From positions 1 through 30,269 of the forward strand of contig DBEB01000041.1 in the NCBI GenBank assembly GCA_002293855.1: a stretch of DNA of 30,269 nucleotides, given 5' to 3'. The position numbers were made by a program, and so were the translations under genes. Shown in pieces: positions 14,710 to 21,323 of this stretch. The DNA comes from Candidatus Falkowbacteria bacterium UBA917 (GTDB lineage Bacteria > Patescibacteriota > Patescibacteriia > Patescibacteriales > Patescibacteriaceae). The first letter of the stretch is position 1. Each line of letters starts with the position of its first letter. The notes under the pieces were generated by a model. The model saw only the letters and a program-made list of their open reading frames with translations, did not search any database and was not told the DNA's origin.

Positions 14710-17197
14710 TTGGCTGGAATATCAAGTTAGCCCGACGGAGCCGAGTTTGGATGCTGGTATTTGGATTAGCTGGGCGCTGCTCGTTGCCTTGTTAGTGGCG
14801 GGAGCGATTTTTTTGATTTATTGGTTGCGGAGGCGTCTGGCTGCTAAGCAATTTTTACATCATGAAGTCTGGCGAGTGCGGGTGGTGAGAGATTTGGAAG
14901 AGTCCCTCAAAAGCCAATCGCAGAATCAGTATTTACGTGAGAATATCAGCAAGATGGAGGCGATTATTGCTTATCTAGGTTCGCTCAAAGCCCAAAAAGG
15001 AATCCGCGCTTGGCTACTTGGACGAGTAGACATCTTTAGTTTAGAAATTGTGGCTCATGAGGGTCTTGTAGATTTTTTTGTAGTTAGTCCTTTGGGGCAA
15101 GGAGTTTATTTGCAAAAACAAATTCATGCTCTGTACCCTGATGCAGAGATAATCTTGGTTAAGGATTATAATATCTTTGGCCGGACTAATCATATTGCGG
15201 CGGGTTATGTAGTGACAAGACAAAGTTTTCTATTGCCAATTAAGACCTATGTAAAGCAAGAATCTGATCCAATGAACTCAGTTCTCAATGTCATGACCAA
15301 GCTCGCTGCTGGTGAGTCAATGGCTATCCAATATACAGTACGTAGTGCACGACGAGCTTGGCATAAACGGGTCAAGAAGGTGGTCAAGATGGCTAATAAC
15401 AAGCAGTCACTGGAAGTAGCCTTGAAAACTAGCAAAGTAATGAGCGTGCTCGATCGAGCCACCGACTTTGCCAATCATAAACAAGACCACAAGCGTCAGA
15501 GACCGCAGCTGTCAGCTATGGAGTTGGAGATTTTGCGTGGCATGGAGGAGAAGAATGCTAAGGCTGGTTTGGATGTAAATTTGCGAATAGTGGTCAGTGC
15601 TCCTAGTCGGGTCTTGTCTGAGCAATATTTGCGAGAGGCAGTTAGTGCTTATGGTCAGTATAATTTTTATTCTTATGGTAATAGCTTTGTTGAGTCGCCG
15701 CTCACAACCAATGAGCATAGTATTATCCAAGCTTTTATCTACCGACGTTTTGATGAGCGTTATAGTCGACTTTTTAACGCTGAGGAGCTGGCTAGCTTGT
15801 ATCATTTCCCGCTTGCTACTGCTGAGATGCCAAATCTACACTGGTTAGAGTCGAGGCAGGGGGCGGCGCCAGTGGAATTACCGACTAGCGGTATTTTGCT
15901 TGGGTTTAATAATTATCGAGGAGTGCGACGAGAGGTGCGAATGAAAGAAGATGATCGTCTGCGTCATACCTATATGGTCGGTAAGTCTGGTGTTGGTAAG
16001 TCCTTTTTGCTTGCTAACATGGCGATTGCTGATGTCCTCGCTGGCGATGGTATCTGTGTAATTGATCCGCACGGTGATTTGATTGAAGATATTTTGTTAC
16101 GAGTACCGCCGGAGCGCGCAGCGGATGTAGTTGTGTTTGCACCAGCGGATACGGAGCGACCATTGTCACTTAACCTACTAGAATTTGATCCTCGCTATCC
16201 GGAGCAGAAGACTTTTGTGATTAACGAGATGATTGGTATCTTTGATAAGCTCTATGATCTGCGAGCGACTGGTGGTCCGATCTTTGAGCAGTATATGCGC
16301 AATGCCATGTTGCTGATCATGTCACATCCCGAGTCAGGAGCGACCTTGATGGAGATTCCTAAGGTGCTGTCTGATCCGGAGTTTAGACAATTAAAATTGC
16401 GGCATTGTAGTGATCCGACGGTGGTGGACTTCTGGGTCAAAGAAGCTGAAAAAGCCGGTGGTGATGCGGCGCTTGCCAATGTCGTACCTTATATTACTTC
16501 CAAGCTGACAGCCTTTATCTCCAACGATATGATGCGACCAATTATTGGTCAGCAAAAGAGCTCCTTTGAGTTGCGAGATTTGATGGATAATAATAAAATA
16601 TTATTGGTTAGCTTGCCCAAGGGTTTGGTGGGGGAGATGAATGCTTATCTGCTGGGTATGATTTTGGTCGGTAAGATTTTGATGGCAGCGCTCAGCCGAG
16701 CGGATCAAGCACGACAGGATCGTAAGAACTTCTATCTCTATATTGATGAATTTCAAAACTTTACGACTTCGTCGATTGCGCAAGTCTTGTCCGAGGCTCG
16801 TAAGTATGGCTTGGGTCTCACTCTCGCTCATCAGTACATTGGACAGTTAAGCAAGGGCGCTGATACGACCATTAAGAATGCGATTTTTGGTAACGTCGGG
16901 ACGACGATTAGTTTTAAGGTCGGTCCGGAGGATGCGGAGTTTCTGTCTAAGCTCTATGAGCCGGATTTCAGTCAGTCGGATCTAGTCAATGTTGATAAAT
17001 ATTCGGCTTTGACTCGGTTGCTGGTAGATAATGTCAATCTCAGGCCATTTACGATGCAGACGCCTTTTCCTCTGCTTGGTCAGAGTAATGCCTCTAACGC
17101 TATGAAGATCAAAGAATATAGTCGTTTGAAATACGGTCGTGATCGGCAAGCGGTAGAGGCAGAGATTATAAATAGAATGATAAAAATCAAAAAGTAA
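14699..17197 (+). CDS. TrwB/VirD4-type (HerA-like) secretion ATPase
   Basis: An 832-residue membrane-bound ATPase of the type IV secretion coupling-protein/HerA superfamily, which pumps DNA or protein through a channel or powers pilus assembly. One transmembrane helix lies near the N-terminus (about 22-43, ISWALLVALLVAGAIFLIYW). A long non-catalytic domain (about 60-390) of the DUF87-neighbour type follows, then the motor domain. The motor domain shows Walker A GKSGVGKS (428-435), Walker B ICVIDPHGD (about 455-463), a sensor/arginine region LSLNLLEFDP, and IDEFQNF (682-688) with the following ARKYGLGLTLAHQ typical of the TraD/TrwB branch. It overlaps the upstream gene by 11 nt and is 2 nt from the downstream small membrane gene. 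No relaxase is present, so conjugation is not implied. It could serve DNA uptake, a pilus or a secretion system together with the pilins at 8591-10315. Confidence 0.9.
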   Translation: MQDNWLEYQVSPTEPSLDAGIWISWALLVALLVAGAIFLIYWLRRRLAAKQFLHHEVWRVRVVRDLEESLKSQSQNQYLRENISKMEAIIAYLGSLKAQKGIRAWLLGRVDIFSLEIVAHEGLVDFFVVSPLGQGVYLQKQIHALYPDAEIILVKDYNIFGRTNHIAAGYVVTRQSFLLPIKTYVKQESDPMNSVLNVMTKLAAGESMAIQYTVRSARRAWHKRVKKVVKMANNKQSLEVALKTSKVMSVLDRATDFANHKQDHKRQRPQLSAMELEILRGMEEKNAKAGLDVNLRIVVSAPSRVLSEQYLREAVSAYGQYNFYSYGNSFVESPLTTNEHSIIQAFIYRRFDERYSRLFNAEELASLYHFPLATAEMPNLHWLESRQGAAPVELPTSGILLGFNNYRGVRREVRMKEDDRLRHTYMVGKSGVGKSFLLANMAIADVLAGDGICVIDPHGDLIEDILLRVPPERAADVVVFAPADTERPLSLNLLEFDPRYPEQKTFVINEMIGIFDKLYDLRATGGPIFEQYMRNAMLLIMSHPESGATLMEIPKVLSDPEFRQLKLRHCSDPTVVDFWVKEAEKAGGDAALANVVPYITSKLTAFISNDMMRPIIGQQKSSFELRDLMDNNKILLVSLPKGLVGEMNAYLLGMILVGKILMAALSRADQARQDRKNFYLYIDEFQNFTTSSIAQVLSEARKYGLGLTLAHQYIGQLSKGADTTIKNAIFGNVGTTISFKVGPEDAEFLSKLYEPDFSQSDLVNVDKYSALTRLLVDNVNLRPFTMQTPFPLLGQSNASNAMKIKEYSRLKYGRDRQAVEAEIINRMIKIKK

Positions 17198-17199
17198 CT

Positions 17200-17499
17200 A
17201 TGGGTAATTTGGATCTAGCTTCGCTCAATAGTTCGATTGCAGCGATCGAAGAAGCGAATGAGCTTAAAATCATCGAAAGAAATAACGAAATTCGTCTGAA
17301 GTTTCAAGCCGAGGCGCGCAGGCGTATTGTTTTTGTGTGGTTGCCATTGATTGGTTTATTCTTGATTATTTTGGGTTGGTTTATTATTAATGCGCCTAAT
17401 TATCAGGGTTGTGTGCAGGATTGTATCGGTAGTGGTGACTATGTGGGAGCTAGGGCTAATGAAAGTTGTGAGCTCTATTGCAATCTCAAGTATGATTGA
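17200..17499 (+). CDS. Small membrane protein with paired C-x3-C motifs
   Basis: A 99-residue protein: a charged N-terminal coiled-coil-like helix (about 10-43), one transmembrane helix (about 46-66, VFVWLPLIGLFLIILGWFII), then about 30 residues with two C-x3-C pairs, CVQDC and CELYC. The second pair closely resembles the ECALYC motif conserved in both secreted pilins of this window. The start is 2 nt after the ATPase stop, so it is in the same transcript. With a positively and negatively charged N-terminus inside and the cysteines outside, a disulfide-linked extracytoplasmic tail is likely. No family was recognised. The gene ends with TGA, so TGA is a stop in this genome. Confidence 0.72.
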   Translation: MGNLDLASLNSSIAAIEEANELKIIERNNEIRLKFQAEARRRIVFVWLPLIGLFLIILGWFIINAPNYQGCVQDCIGSGDYVGARANESCELYCNLKYD

Positions 17500-17541
17500 G
17501 TAAGCTAGAGCAAGTATTATCAAAAAAATAAAGACAAAAAT

Positions 17542-18267
17542 ATGCAAGACAATCAAGACGAGACAAAGGATTTGCAAACTGCGGCTAATGAATGGCTAGA
17601 GTTTGGGGCGGGTGAGCGAGATCTGGATCTCAGTCATGAATTAGAGCCCGCTGAACCTGTGTCTAATGAAGTTCAGTCAGTAATTTCTGAACCGGTAGAA
17701 ACGCCAACTGAACAGCCAGTTTCAGAGCCAGTGAGTAATGCTGTCAGTCAGCAACAGCTAGCGCTGATTAGAAGTCTAGTAGAAAATATCGAAGCTCAGA
17801 CCAGACAGATCAAAAATATCTTGGAGCCTTATGGCGTGATGCCGGAGATTAAATTAAAATTGCAGACAGGCTCTAGTGCTGCTGATAAGGATAGCGACGC
17901 ACAAGTCATAGAAGGCGTTTTTGATGGTCAAGTGATGATTGGTCCAGATGGTCATGAGTATGCGGTGCCAGCTAACTATGCTTCGAAATCGAGATTGATT
18001 GAGGGGGATATTTTGAAATTGGTGATTAATCATAATGGTGCTTTTATCTTTAAACAAATTCAGCCAATGGACAGACGGCGAGTGACCGGTATCTTGGAGG
18101 AGGCGGAGAATGGTGATTTCTTTGTGATGGCCGAAGATCGTCGTTGGCGAGTTTTGTCAGCGAGTGTGACTTATTACAAGGGCGAAGCAGGTGATCAAAC
18201 AGTAGTGGTAGTGCCTCGCCAAGGGATGTCCAAGTGGGCAGCGGTAGAAAATATTGTGAAGCGCTAG
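17542..18267 (+). CDS. Conserved-looking hypothetical protein with C-terminal beta domain
   Basis: A 241-residue protein. Residues 1-70 are acidic and low complexity, with repeated EPVS/EPVSN units. Residues 72-95 form a coiled coil (QQQLALIRSLVENIEAQTRQI). Residues about 125-241 make a compact beta-rich domain with VIEGVFDGQVMIGPDGHEYAVP, EGDILKLVI and YYKGEAGDQTVVVVPR. I recall similar sequences beside dnaX in Patescibacteria but know of no assigned function. It contains no membrane segment. It could be the last gene of the ATPase operon or have its own start: a TATTAT at 17515-17520 lacks a -35. dnaX has a separate promoter downstream. Confidence 0.72.
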   Translation: MQDNQDETKDLQTAANEWLEFGAGERDLDLSHELEPAEPVSNEVQSVISEPVETPTEQPVSEPVSNAVSQQQLALIRSLVENIEAQTRQIKNILEPYGVMPEIKLKLQTGSSAADKDSDAQVIEGVFDGQVMIGPDGHEYAVPANYASKSRLIEGDILKLVINHNGAFIFKQIQPMDRRRVTGILEEAENGDFFVMAEDRRWRVLSASVTYYKGEAGDQTVVVVPRQGMSKWAAVENIVKR

Positions 18268-18283
18268 TTTGACGAGTGAGCTT

Positions 18284-18312
18284 TTGACAAGTTATGGGTC
18301 AGCAGTTATGAT
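18284..18312 (+). promoter_or_regulatory. Promoter of dnaX
   Basis: TTGACA (18284-18289), a 17-nt spacer and TATGAT (18307-18312), 12 nt before the ATG at 18325, leaving a leader of about 5 nt. Confidence 0.8.
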
Positions 18313-18324
18313 GGCCTTACTATT

Positions 18325-19911
18325 ATGGCAACTTTGTATCGTAAATATCGGCCTCAGACTTTTGAAGAAGTCGTTGGTCAGAACCACATTAAATTAACAC
18401 TGGAGCATGAGCTAGGGTCCGGACGACTAGCTCATTCTTATTTGTTTTGTGGTCCACGAGCAGTCGGTAAAACGACTTTGGCTCGTGTTTTTACGAAGGC
18501 TCTGAACTGCTTGAATCGTTCGGAGGCTAGTGCTGAGCCTTGCAATACTTGTCAGGCCTGTATGGATATTACTATTGGCCGAGCCCTAGATATCATGGAG
18601 ATTGATGCCGCTAGCCATACTGGCGTGGACAATGTCCGTGAAAATATTATTGCCAATGCTCGTTTAGCGCCGACAGCTCTCAAATACAAAGTTTTTATCA
18701 TTGACGAAGTCCATATGCTCTCAGTGCAGGCCTTTAATGCCTTGCTCAAAATCATGGAAGAGCCACCGGCCTATATTGTCTTTATTTTGTGTACGACTGA
18801 AGTGCACAAGATTCCGGCGACAATTATCTCTCGTTGTCAACGCTTTGATTTCAAAAAAATCAGCATTGCTGATGTGGTCCGTAAATTGTCCTATATTGTA
18901 CGGGAGGAGAAGATCGAAGTAGACAAGCAAGTTTTGGAGGCGGTGGCGAGGTTTTCTGGCGGTCATATGCGTGATGCTGAGAGTATCATGGGCCAGATTA
19001 TGTCGGTAGCTGACTCTAGTGTCATCAGTCAAGAAACAGCCGAGCTAGTCATACCACGCAATAACTTGGTGGAGGTTTTGAGATTGATGGAGTTACTTGC
19101 TATCAAGGACTCGGCGGGGGCGATTGCGCTCGTTAATAATCTGCTCGATGACGGTTTTGATATGAAGATTTTTGGGGGCGATTTGATTGAGACTTTGCGT
19201 AAGTCCCTACTGATCAAGATGAATCCGGATTTGATTGCAGCGATCGGCGTGGAGCTGGGTGAAGATTTGTCGGCTCGTCTCGCTAGCTTTACTAAGCAGA
19301 TGTCTCTAGCGCAGATCCTGAAGTATCTGGAGAGATTTATGAAAGCGCAGGCCGAAATCAAAGATAGCGTGATCGTGCAATTGCCGCTCGAGATGGCGAT
19401 TGCTGAGCTGGGTTTAGAATCAGTGCCAGTGACCAAAGTATCGGTAGCTAGCATCGCACAAGCAGTGGCTACGCCTCTAGCAGAAACAGAGATTAAGCGT
19501 GAAGTGGTGACTGCCTCGGATTTGAGTCTAGATGGTATTAAAGAGCGTTGGCATGAGTTTTTGCTTACTATTAAAAAAATTAATCATTCTTTGTCCTTTG
19601 TGCTTAAGGTCTGTCAGCCGACAGCTGTGACCGGTAAAGAGTTGCAACTCAGCTTCCGTCATAAGATTCATAAGGATAGGATTAGCGATATAGAGATTAA
19701 AAGGACAGTTGAGAATGCTCTCCAAGAAATCTATGGTCATGACTTGCTGATCAAAGCGGTTTTGGACGAAACTTTGGTTTTGCCCGATGCCATTGATAAT
19801 CTTGACAAGAGCGCCTCTTTGTCTAATAATACAGCAAATGAAGCTCTGTCACCTGAGGATCAGGAGATTAACAAGCTCTTGCAGAATTTTGGTGGCAAAG
19901 TTGATGCTTAG
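18325..19911 (+). CDS. dnaX: DNA polymerase III tau (clamp-loader) subunit
   Basis: The ATPase subunit of the replicative clamp loader, which loads the beta clamp on primed DNA. At 528 residues it is shorter than E. coli tau (643) but longer than gamma (431). Motifs: LYRKYRPQTFEEVVGQ at the N-terminus, Walker A GPRAVGKTT (43-51), zinc-module cysteines C62, C73, C76 and C79, the DEVH Walker B, and sensor TTEVHKIPATIISRCQRF with the SRC arginine finger. Domain III runs to about residue 365, a variable linker to about 400, then a C-terminal domain (NHSLSFVLK...). A run of seven A (19573-19579, codons 417-419) lies just after the linker; either frameshift there meets a stop within 18 codons. The gene is near-leaderless and has no hairpin immediately downstream. 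Confidence 0.96.
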   Translation: MATLYRKYRPQTFEEVVGQNHIKLTLEHELGSGRLAHSYLFCGPRAVGKTTLARVFTKALNCLNRSEASAEPCNTCQACMDITIGRALDIMEIDAASHTGVDNVRENIIANARLAPTALKYKVFIIDEVHMLSVQAFNALLKIMEEPPAYIVFILCTTEVHKIPATIISRCQRFDFKKISIADVVRKLSYIVREEKIEVDKQVLEAVARFSGGHMRDAESIMGQIMSVADSSVISQETAELVIPRNNLVEVLRLMELLAIKDSAGAIALVNNLLDDGFDMKIFGGDLIETLRKSLLIKMNPDLIAAIGVELGEDLSARLASFTKQMSLAQILKYLERFMKAQAEIKDSVIVQLPLEMAIAELGLESVPVTKVSVASIAQAVATPLAETEIKREVVTASDLSLDGIKERWHEFLLTIKKINHSLSFVLKVCQPTAVTGKELQLSFRHKIHKDRISDIEIKRTVENALQEIYGHDLLIKAVLDETLVLPDAIDNLDKSASLSNNTANEALSPEDQEINKLLQNFGGKVDA

Positions 19912-19947
19912 CAATTTACAATTAGCAATGTGCAATTGACAATTAGC
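19911..19947 (+). repeat. Two short direct repeats
   Basis: GCAATTTACAATTAGC (19911-19926) and GCAATTGACAATTAGC (19932-19947) differ by one base, with a period of 21 nt. The first begins in the dnaX stop codon. Confidence 0.6.
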
Positions 19948-19959
19948 TCTTAACTTTAT

Positions 19960-20033
19960 CGTCATTCCTGCGAACGCAGGAATCTTGTGATAACAGCTGA
20001 GACTGTGAGATCCCAACTTTCTTTGGGATGACC
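19960..20033. repeat. REP/BIME-like double palindrome
   Basis: Two hairpins lie within 74 nt: ATTCCTGCG / CGCAGGAAT (19964-19983) and ATCCCAA / TTGGGAT (20010-20029). The outer ends CGTCATTCC and GGGATGACC are near-inverted copies. This is the pattern of extragenic palindromic repeats found dispersed in many bacteria. Only one copy is visible here. Confidence 0.55.
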
Positions 20034-20054
20034 GTAGTTATTGAAAAGTTATAT

Positions 20055-20125
20055 TCGGGGATCGTCTAACGGTAGGACAACAGGTTCTGGTCCTGTTTAT
20101 TGGGGTTCGAATCCCTATCCCCGAG
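20055..20125 (+). tRNA. tRNA-Gln (anticodon CTG)
   Basis: A 71-nt cloverleaf. Acceptor TCGGGGA pairs with TCCCCGA, the D arm is GTCT...GGAC, anticodon stem ACAGG/CCTGT encloses TTCTGGT (anticodon CTG), and the T loop is TTCGAAT with discriminator G. The following bases are CA, so a full CCA is not encoded. The last 16 bases plus CA are duplicated at 20328-20345. Confidence 0.93.
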
Positions 20126-20345
20126 CAATATTTAAAAAAGCAGTGTTTGACACTGCTTTTTTAAATATTAATCTAGGTGGAAGGGGTTCGAACGGGTGGA
20201 AGCGAGAGCGGAATTTGAGCGGAAGCGAAAATGACAGCTCGAGAGATCGTTAAGTTTCCAGTGGAAGCTTAACGCCACACAGGACAAAGAAGCTGTCCGC
20301 AGTGCTGGCAGACAGCTGATGCGACAAAATCCCTATCCCCGAGCA
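20110..20345 (+). mobile_element. Segment bounded by duplicated tRNA-Gln 3' end; possible small integrated element or structured RNA
   Basis: The 18-nt sequence AATCCCTATCCCCGAGCA closes the tRNA (20110-20127) and recurs at 20328-20345, as att sites do when an element inserts into a tRNA gene. Between them are a 19-bp terminator stem and a G-rich stretch. That stretch holds a second T-arm start GGGGTTCGAA (20183-20192), two GAGCGGAA units 11 nt apart (20206-20224), and three GTGGAAG motifs (20177, 20196, 20261). It also has a 12-bp hairpin (20248-20274) and AGCTGTC (20291-20297), which can pair with GACAGCT at either 20233-20239 or 20311-20317. No integrase gene or coding frame was found in it. 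Whether it is a mini-element, a remnant or a non-coding RNA is open. Confidence 0.4.
20127..20169 (+). terminator. Terminator-like hairpin after tRNA-Gln
   Basis: A perfect 19-bp stem with a TTTGA loop: GCAGTG / CACTGC at the tip, A6/T6 in the middle and AATATTT / AAATATT at the base. It begins 2 nt after the tRNA discriminator base. Confidence 0.88.
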
Positions 20346-20352
20346 CTAAAAT

Positions 20353-20383
20353 AAAAACCAGCGAGTAACACTCGCTGGTTTTT
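20353..20383. terminator. Intrinsic terminator, symmetric
   Basis: A 13-bp perfect stem AAAAACCAGCGAG / CTCGCTGGTTTTT with loop TAACA. It follows the duplicated tRNA end by 7 nt, so a transcript through 20170-20345 would end here. Confidence 0.85.
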
Positions 20384-20458
20384 ATTAAGCACATTTTGAT
20401 TATTTTCTGTTATTGTGTTAATTTCAAAGGGATATAAATATTCTTAGCTAAAAATCAT

Positions 20459-20935
20459 ATGACAAACAAAGAATTTTTCCTCGCTACGCTAGCAGAAGAA
20501 GCGCCAAAGTTCCGGGCTGTTATTGAAGCCTTGCCAGCAGATAATCACAGCTACAAAGTCCATGACCGCGCTCGTGAAGCGGGCAATCTCGTGGCTCAAT
20601 TAGCCCTACAATGGAAAGCGATCTCCGGTATCGTCTTAAATGGTGTGCCTAGCTTTAATCCTCACGAGATCGTTTGGGATTCTACTGCTAGCGTGCTCGC
20701 TAAGTTTGAAGACGGCATTGCTCAATTAGAAAAAGATCTAGCTAGCATCTCTGATGCGGACTGGGAGACTGGTCAATCGGGCTGGGGAGCCGAGCCGACT
20801 GACACTAAGCACCACATGGCCTGGATGTTCTTATTTGATGCTATTCACCACCGCGGCCAAGTCGCTACTTATCTGCGAGCCATGGGAGCAGTGGTACCAG
20901 CTATCTACGGTCCTTCTGCTGATAGTCAAAAGTAA
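20459..20935 (+). CDS. DinB-family putative metal-dependent protein
   Basis: A 158-residue four-helix-bundle protein of the DinB/YfiT type. These proteins bind a divalent metal through three side chains, and some act as thiol-dependent transferases or hydrolases; the substrate here is unknown. The C-terminal signature FDAIHHRGQVATYLRAMG followed by VPAIYGPSAD is diagnostic of one DinB subgroup, with Asp and His as likely ligands. The third ligand may be His-35 in YKVHDRAREAGN. There is no signal peptide. The promoter is unclear (a weak TTGATT at 20396 with TAATTT 17 nt on). Base use differs from neighbours: the first 120 nt contain about 31 C and 26 G, whereas most plus-strand genes here are strongly G over C. 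This suggests high expression or recent arrival. Confidence 0.87.
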   Translation: MTNKEFFLATLAEEAPKFRAVIEALPADNHSYKVHDRAREAGNLVAQLALQWKAISGIVLNGVPSFNPHEIVWDSTASVLAKFEDGIAQLEKDLASISDADWETGQSGWGAEPTDTKHHMAWMFLFDAIHHRGQVATYLRAMGAVVPAIYGPSADSQK

Positions 20936-20991
20936 GTCCAAAAGTACCAAGATTCTGTTGTAAAATCATGGTATGGTTGCTTTTTTGGACT
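20935..20991 (+). terminator. Possible terminator after the DinB-family gene
   Basis: AGTCCAAAAG at the stop codon can pair with CTTTTTTGGACT, and TACCA with TGGTA inside, leaving a large loop. It is longer and less tidy than the other terminators here. Confidence 0.35.
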
Positions 20992-20997
20992 CTTAAC

Positions 20998-21026
20998 TTG
21001 ACTTAAGCTAGCTCTACTGTTATGAT
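20998..21026 (+). promoter_or_regulatory. Promoter of the small basic protein gene
   Basis: TTGACT (20998-21003), a 17-nt spacer and TATGAT (21021-21026); leader of about 27 nt to the ATG at 21060. Confidence 0.7.
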
Positions 21027-21059
21027 TATTTTTGTAAAAAGAGCTTAATTTTAAATATT

Positions 21060-21209
21060 ATGGCAAAAAGAGTCACCGCAATTGGTCGCAGCCAACACGC
21101 TAATTCTCACAAGACCGCCAAGAGACTGGCTGTCAAAAAGACTATGCTCGAAGCTAAAGCCGCCAAAAGCAAGCATAAAAACCAACCAAAGAAGAAGCGA
21201 TCCAAGTAA
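21060..21209 (+). CDS. 49-residue Lys/Arg-rich small protein
   Basis: An open frame ATG 21060 to TAA 21207 encodes 49 residues starting MAKRVTAIGRSQHANSHKTA and ending QPKKKRSK. It has 13 Lys, 4 Arg and 3 His, one Glu and no Asp, so the charge is strongly positive, as in small ribosomal or nucleic-acid-binding proteins. I cannot assign it to a named ribosomal family. The case for a real gene is strong: a good promoter upstream, a clean terminator 12 nt downstream, and a C-rich, non-random codon choice (GTC ACC, CGC, CAC AAG ACC GCC) suggesting high expression. It is too short for usual gene callers. Confidence 0.72.
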   Translation: MAKRVTAIGRSQHANSHKTAKRLAVKKTMLEAKAAKSKHKNQPKKKRSK

Positions 21210-21221
21210 ATGATCTAAAAG

Positions 21222-21250
21222 CAACTCTCAAGCACGAGAGTTGTTTTGTT
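21222..21250 (+). terminator. Intrinsic terminator
   Basis: An 8-bp stem CAACTCTC / GAGAGTTG with loop AAGCAC, followed by TTTTGTT. Confidence 0.9.
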
Positions 21251-21251
21251 A

Positions 21252-21280
21252 TTGACAAAAGATAACTTATATACTATAAT
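21252..21280 (+). promoter_or_regulatory. Consensus sigma-70 promoter
   Basis: Perfect TTGACA (21252-21257), a 17-nt spacer and perfect TATAAT (21275-21280). It directly abuts the preceding terminator. The leader to the ATG at 21324 is about 37 nt and contains a 7-bp A/T hairpin (ATAATTA 21287-21293 with TAATTAT 21304-21310) and GGGGG (21313-21317). Confidence 0.88.
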
Positions 21281-21323
21281 ACAAGGATAATTAGTTCTTT
21301 GTTTAATTATTTGGGGGTGTGCG

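Noticed and set aside
17457..17499. Possibility of code 25 (TGA read as glycine)
   Set aside because: TGA ends the 99-residue gene and the gene at 21579-21581 at sensible positions before terminators or new genes, and is absent inside the housekeeping genes.
20041..20253. A 70-codon open frame over tRNA-Gln
   Set aside because: It reads through the tRNA, its terminator hairpin and the structured segment; its first half is simply the translated tRNA. Not a gene.
19911..20345. CRISPR array
   Set aside because: The repeats here are two copies at 21-nt spacing and unique palindromes. There are no regularly spaced identical repeats and no cas genes in the window.
20183..20345. Group I or self-splicing intron in a second tRNA
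   Set aside because: No 5' half of a second tRNA precedes 20183, and the boundaries do not show the usual U-before and G-end intron junctions.
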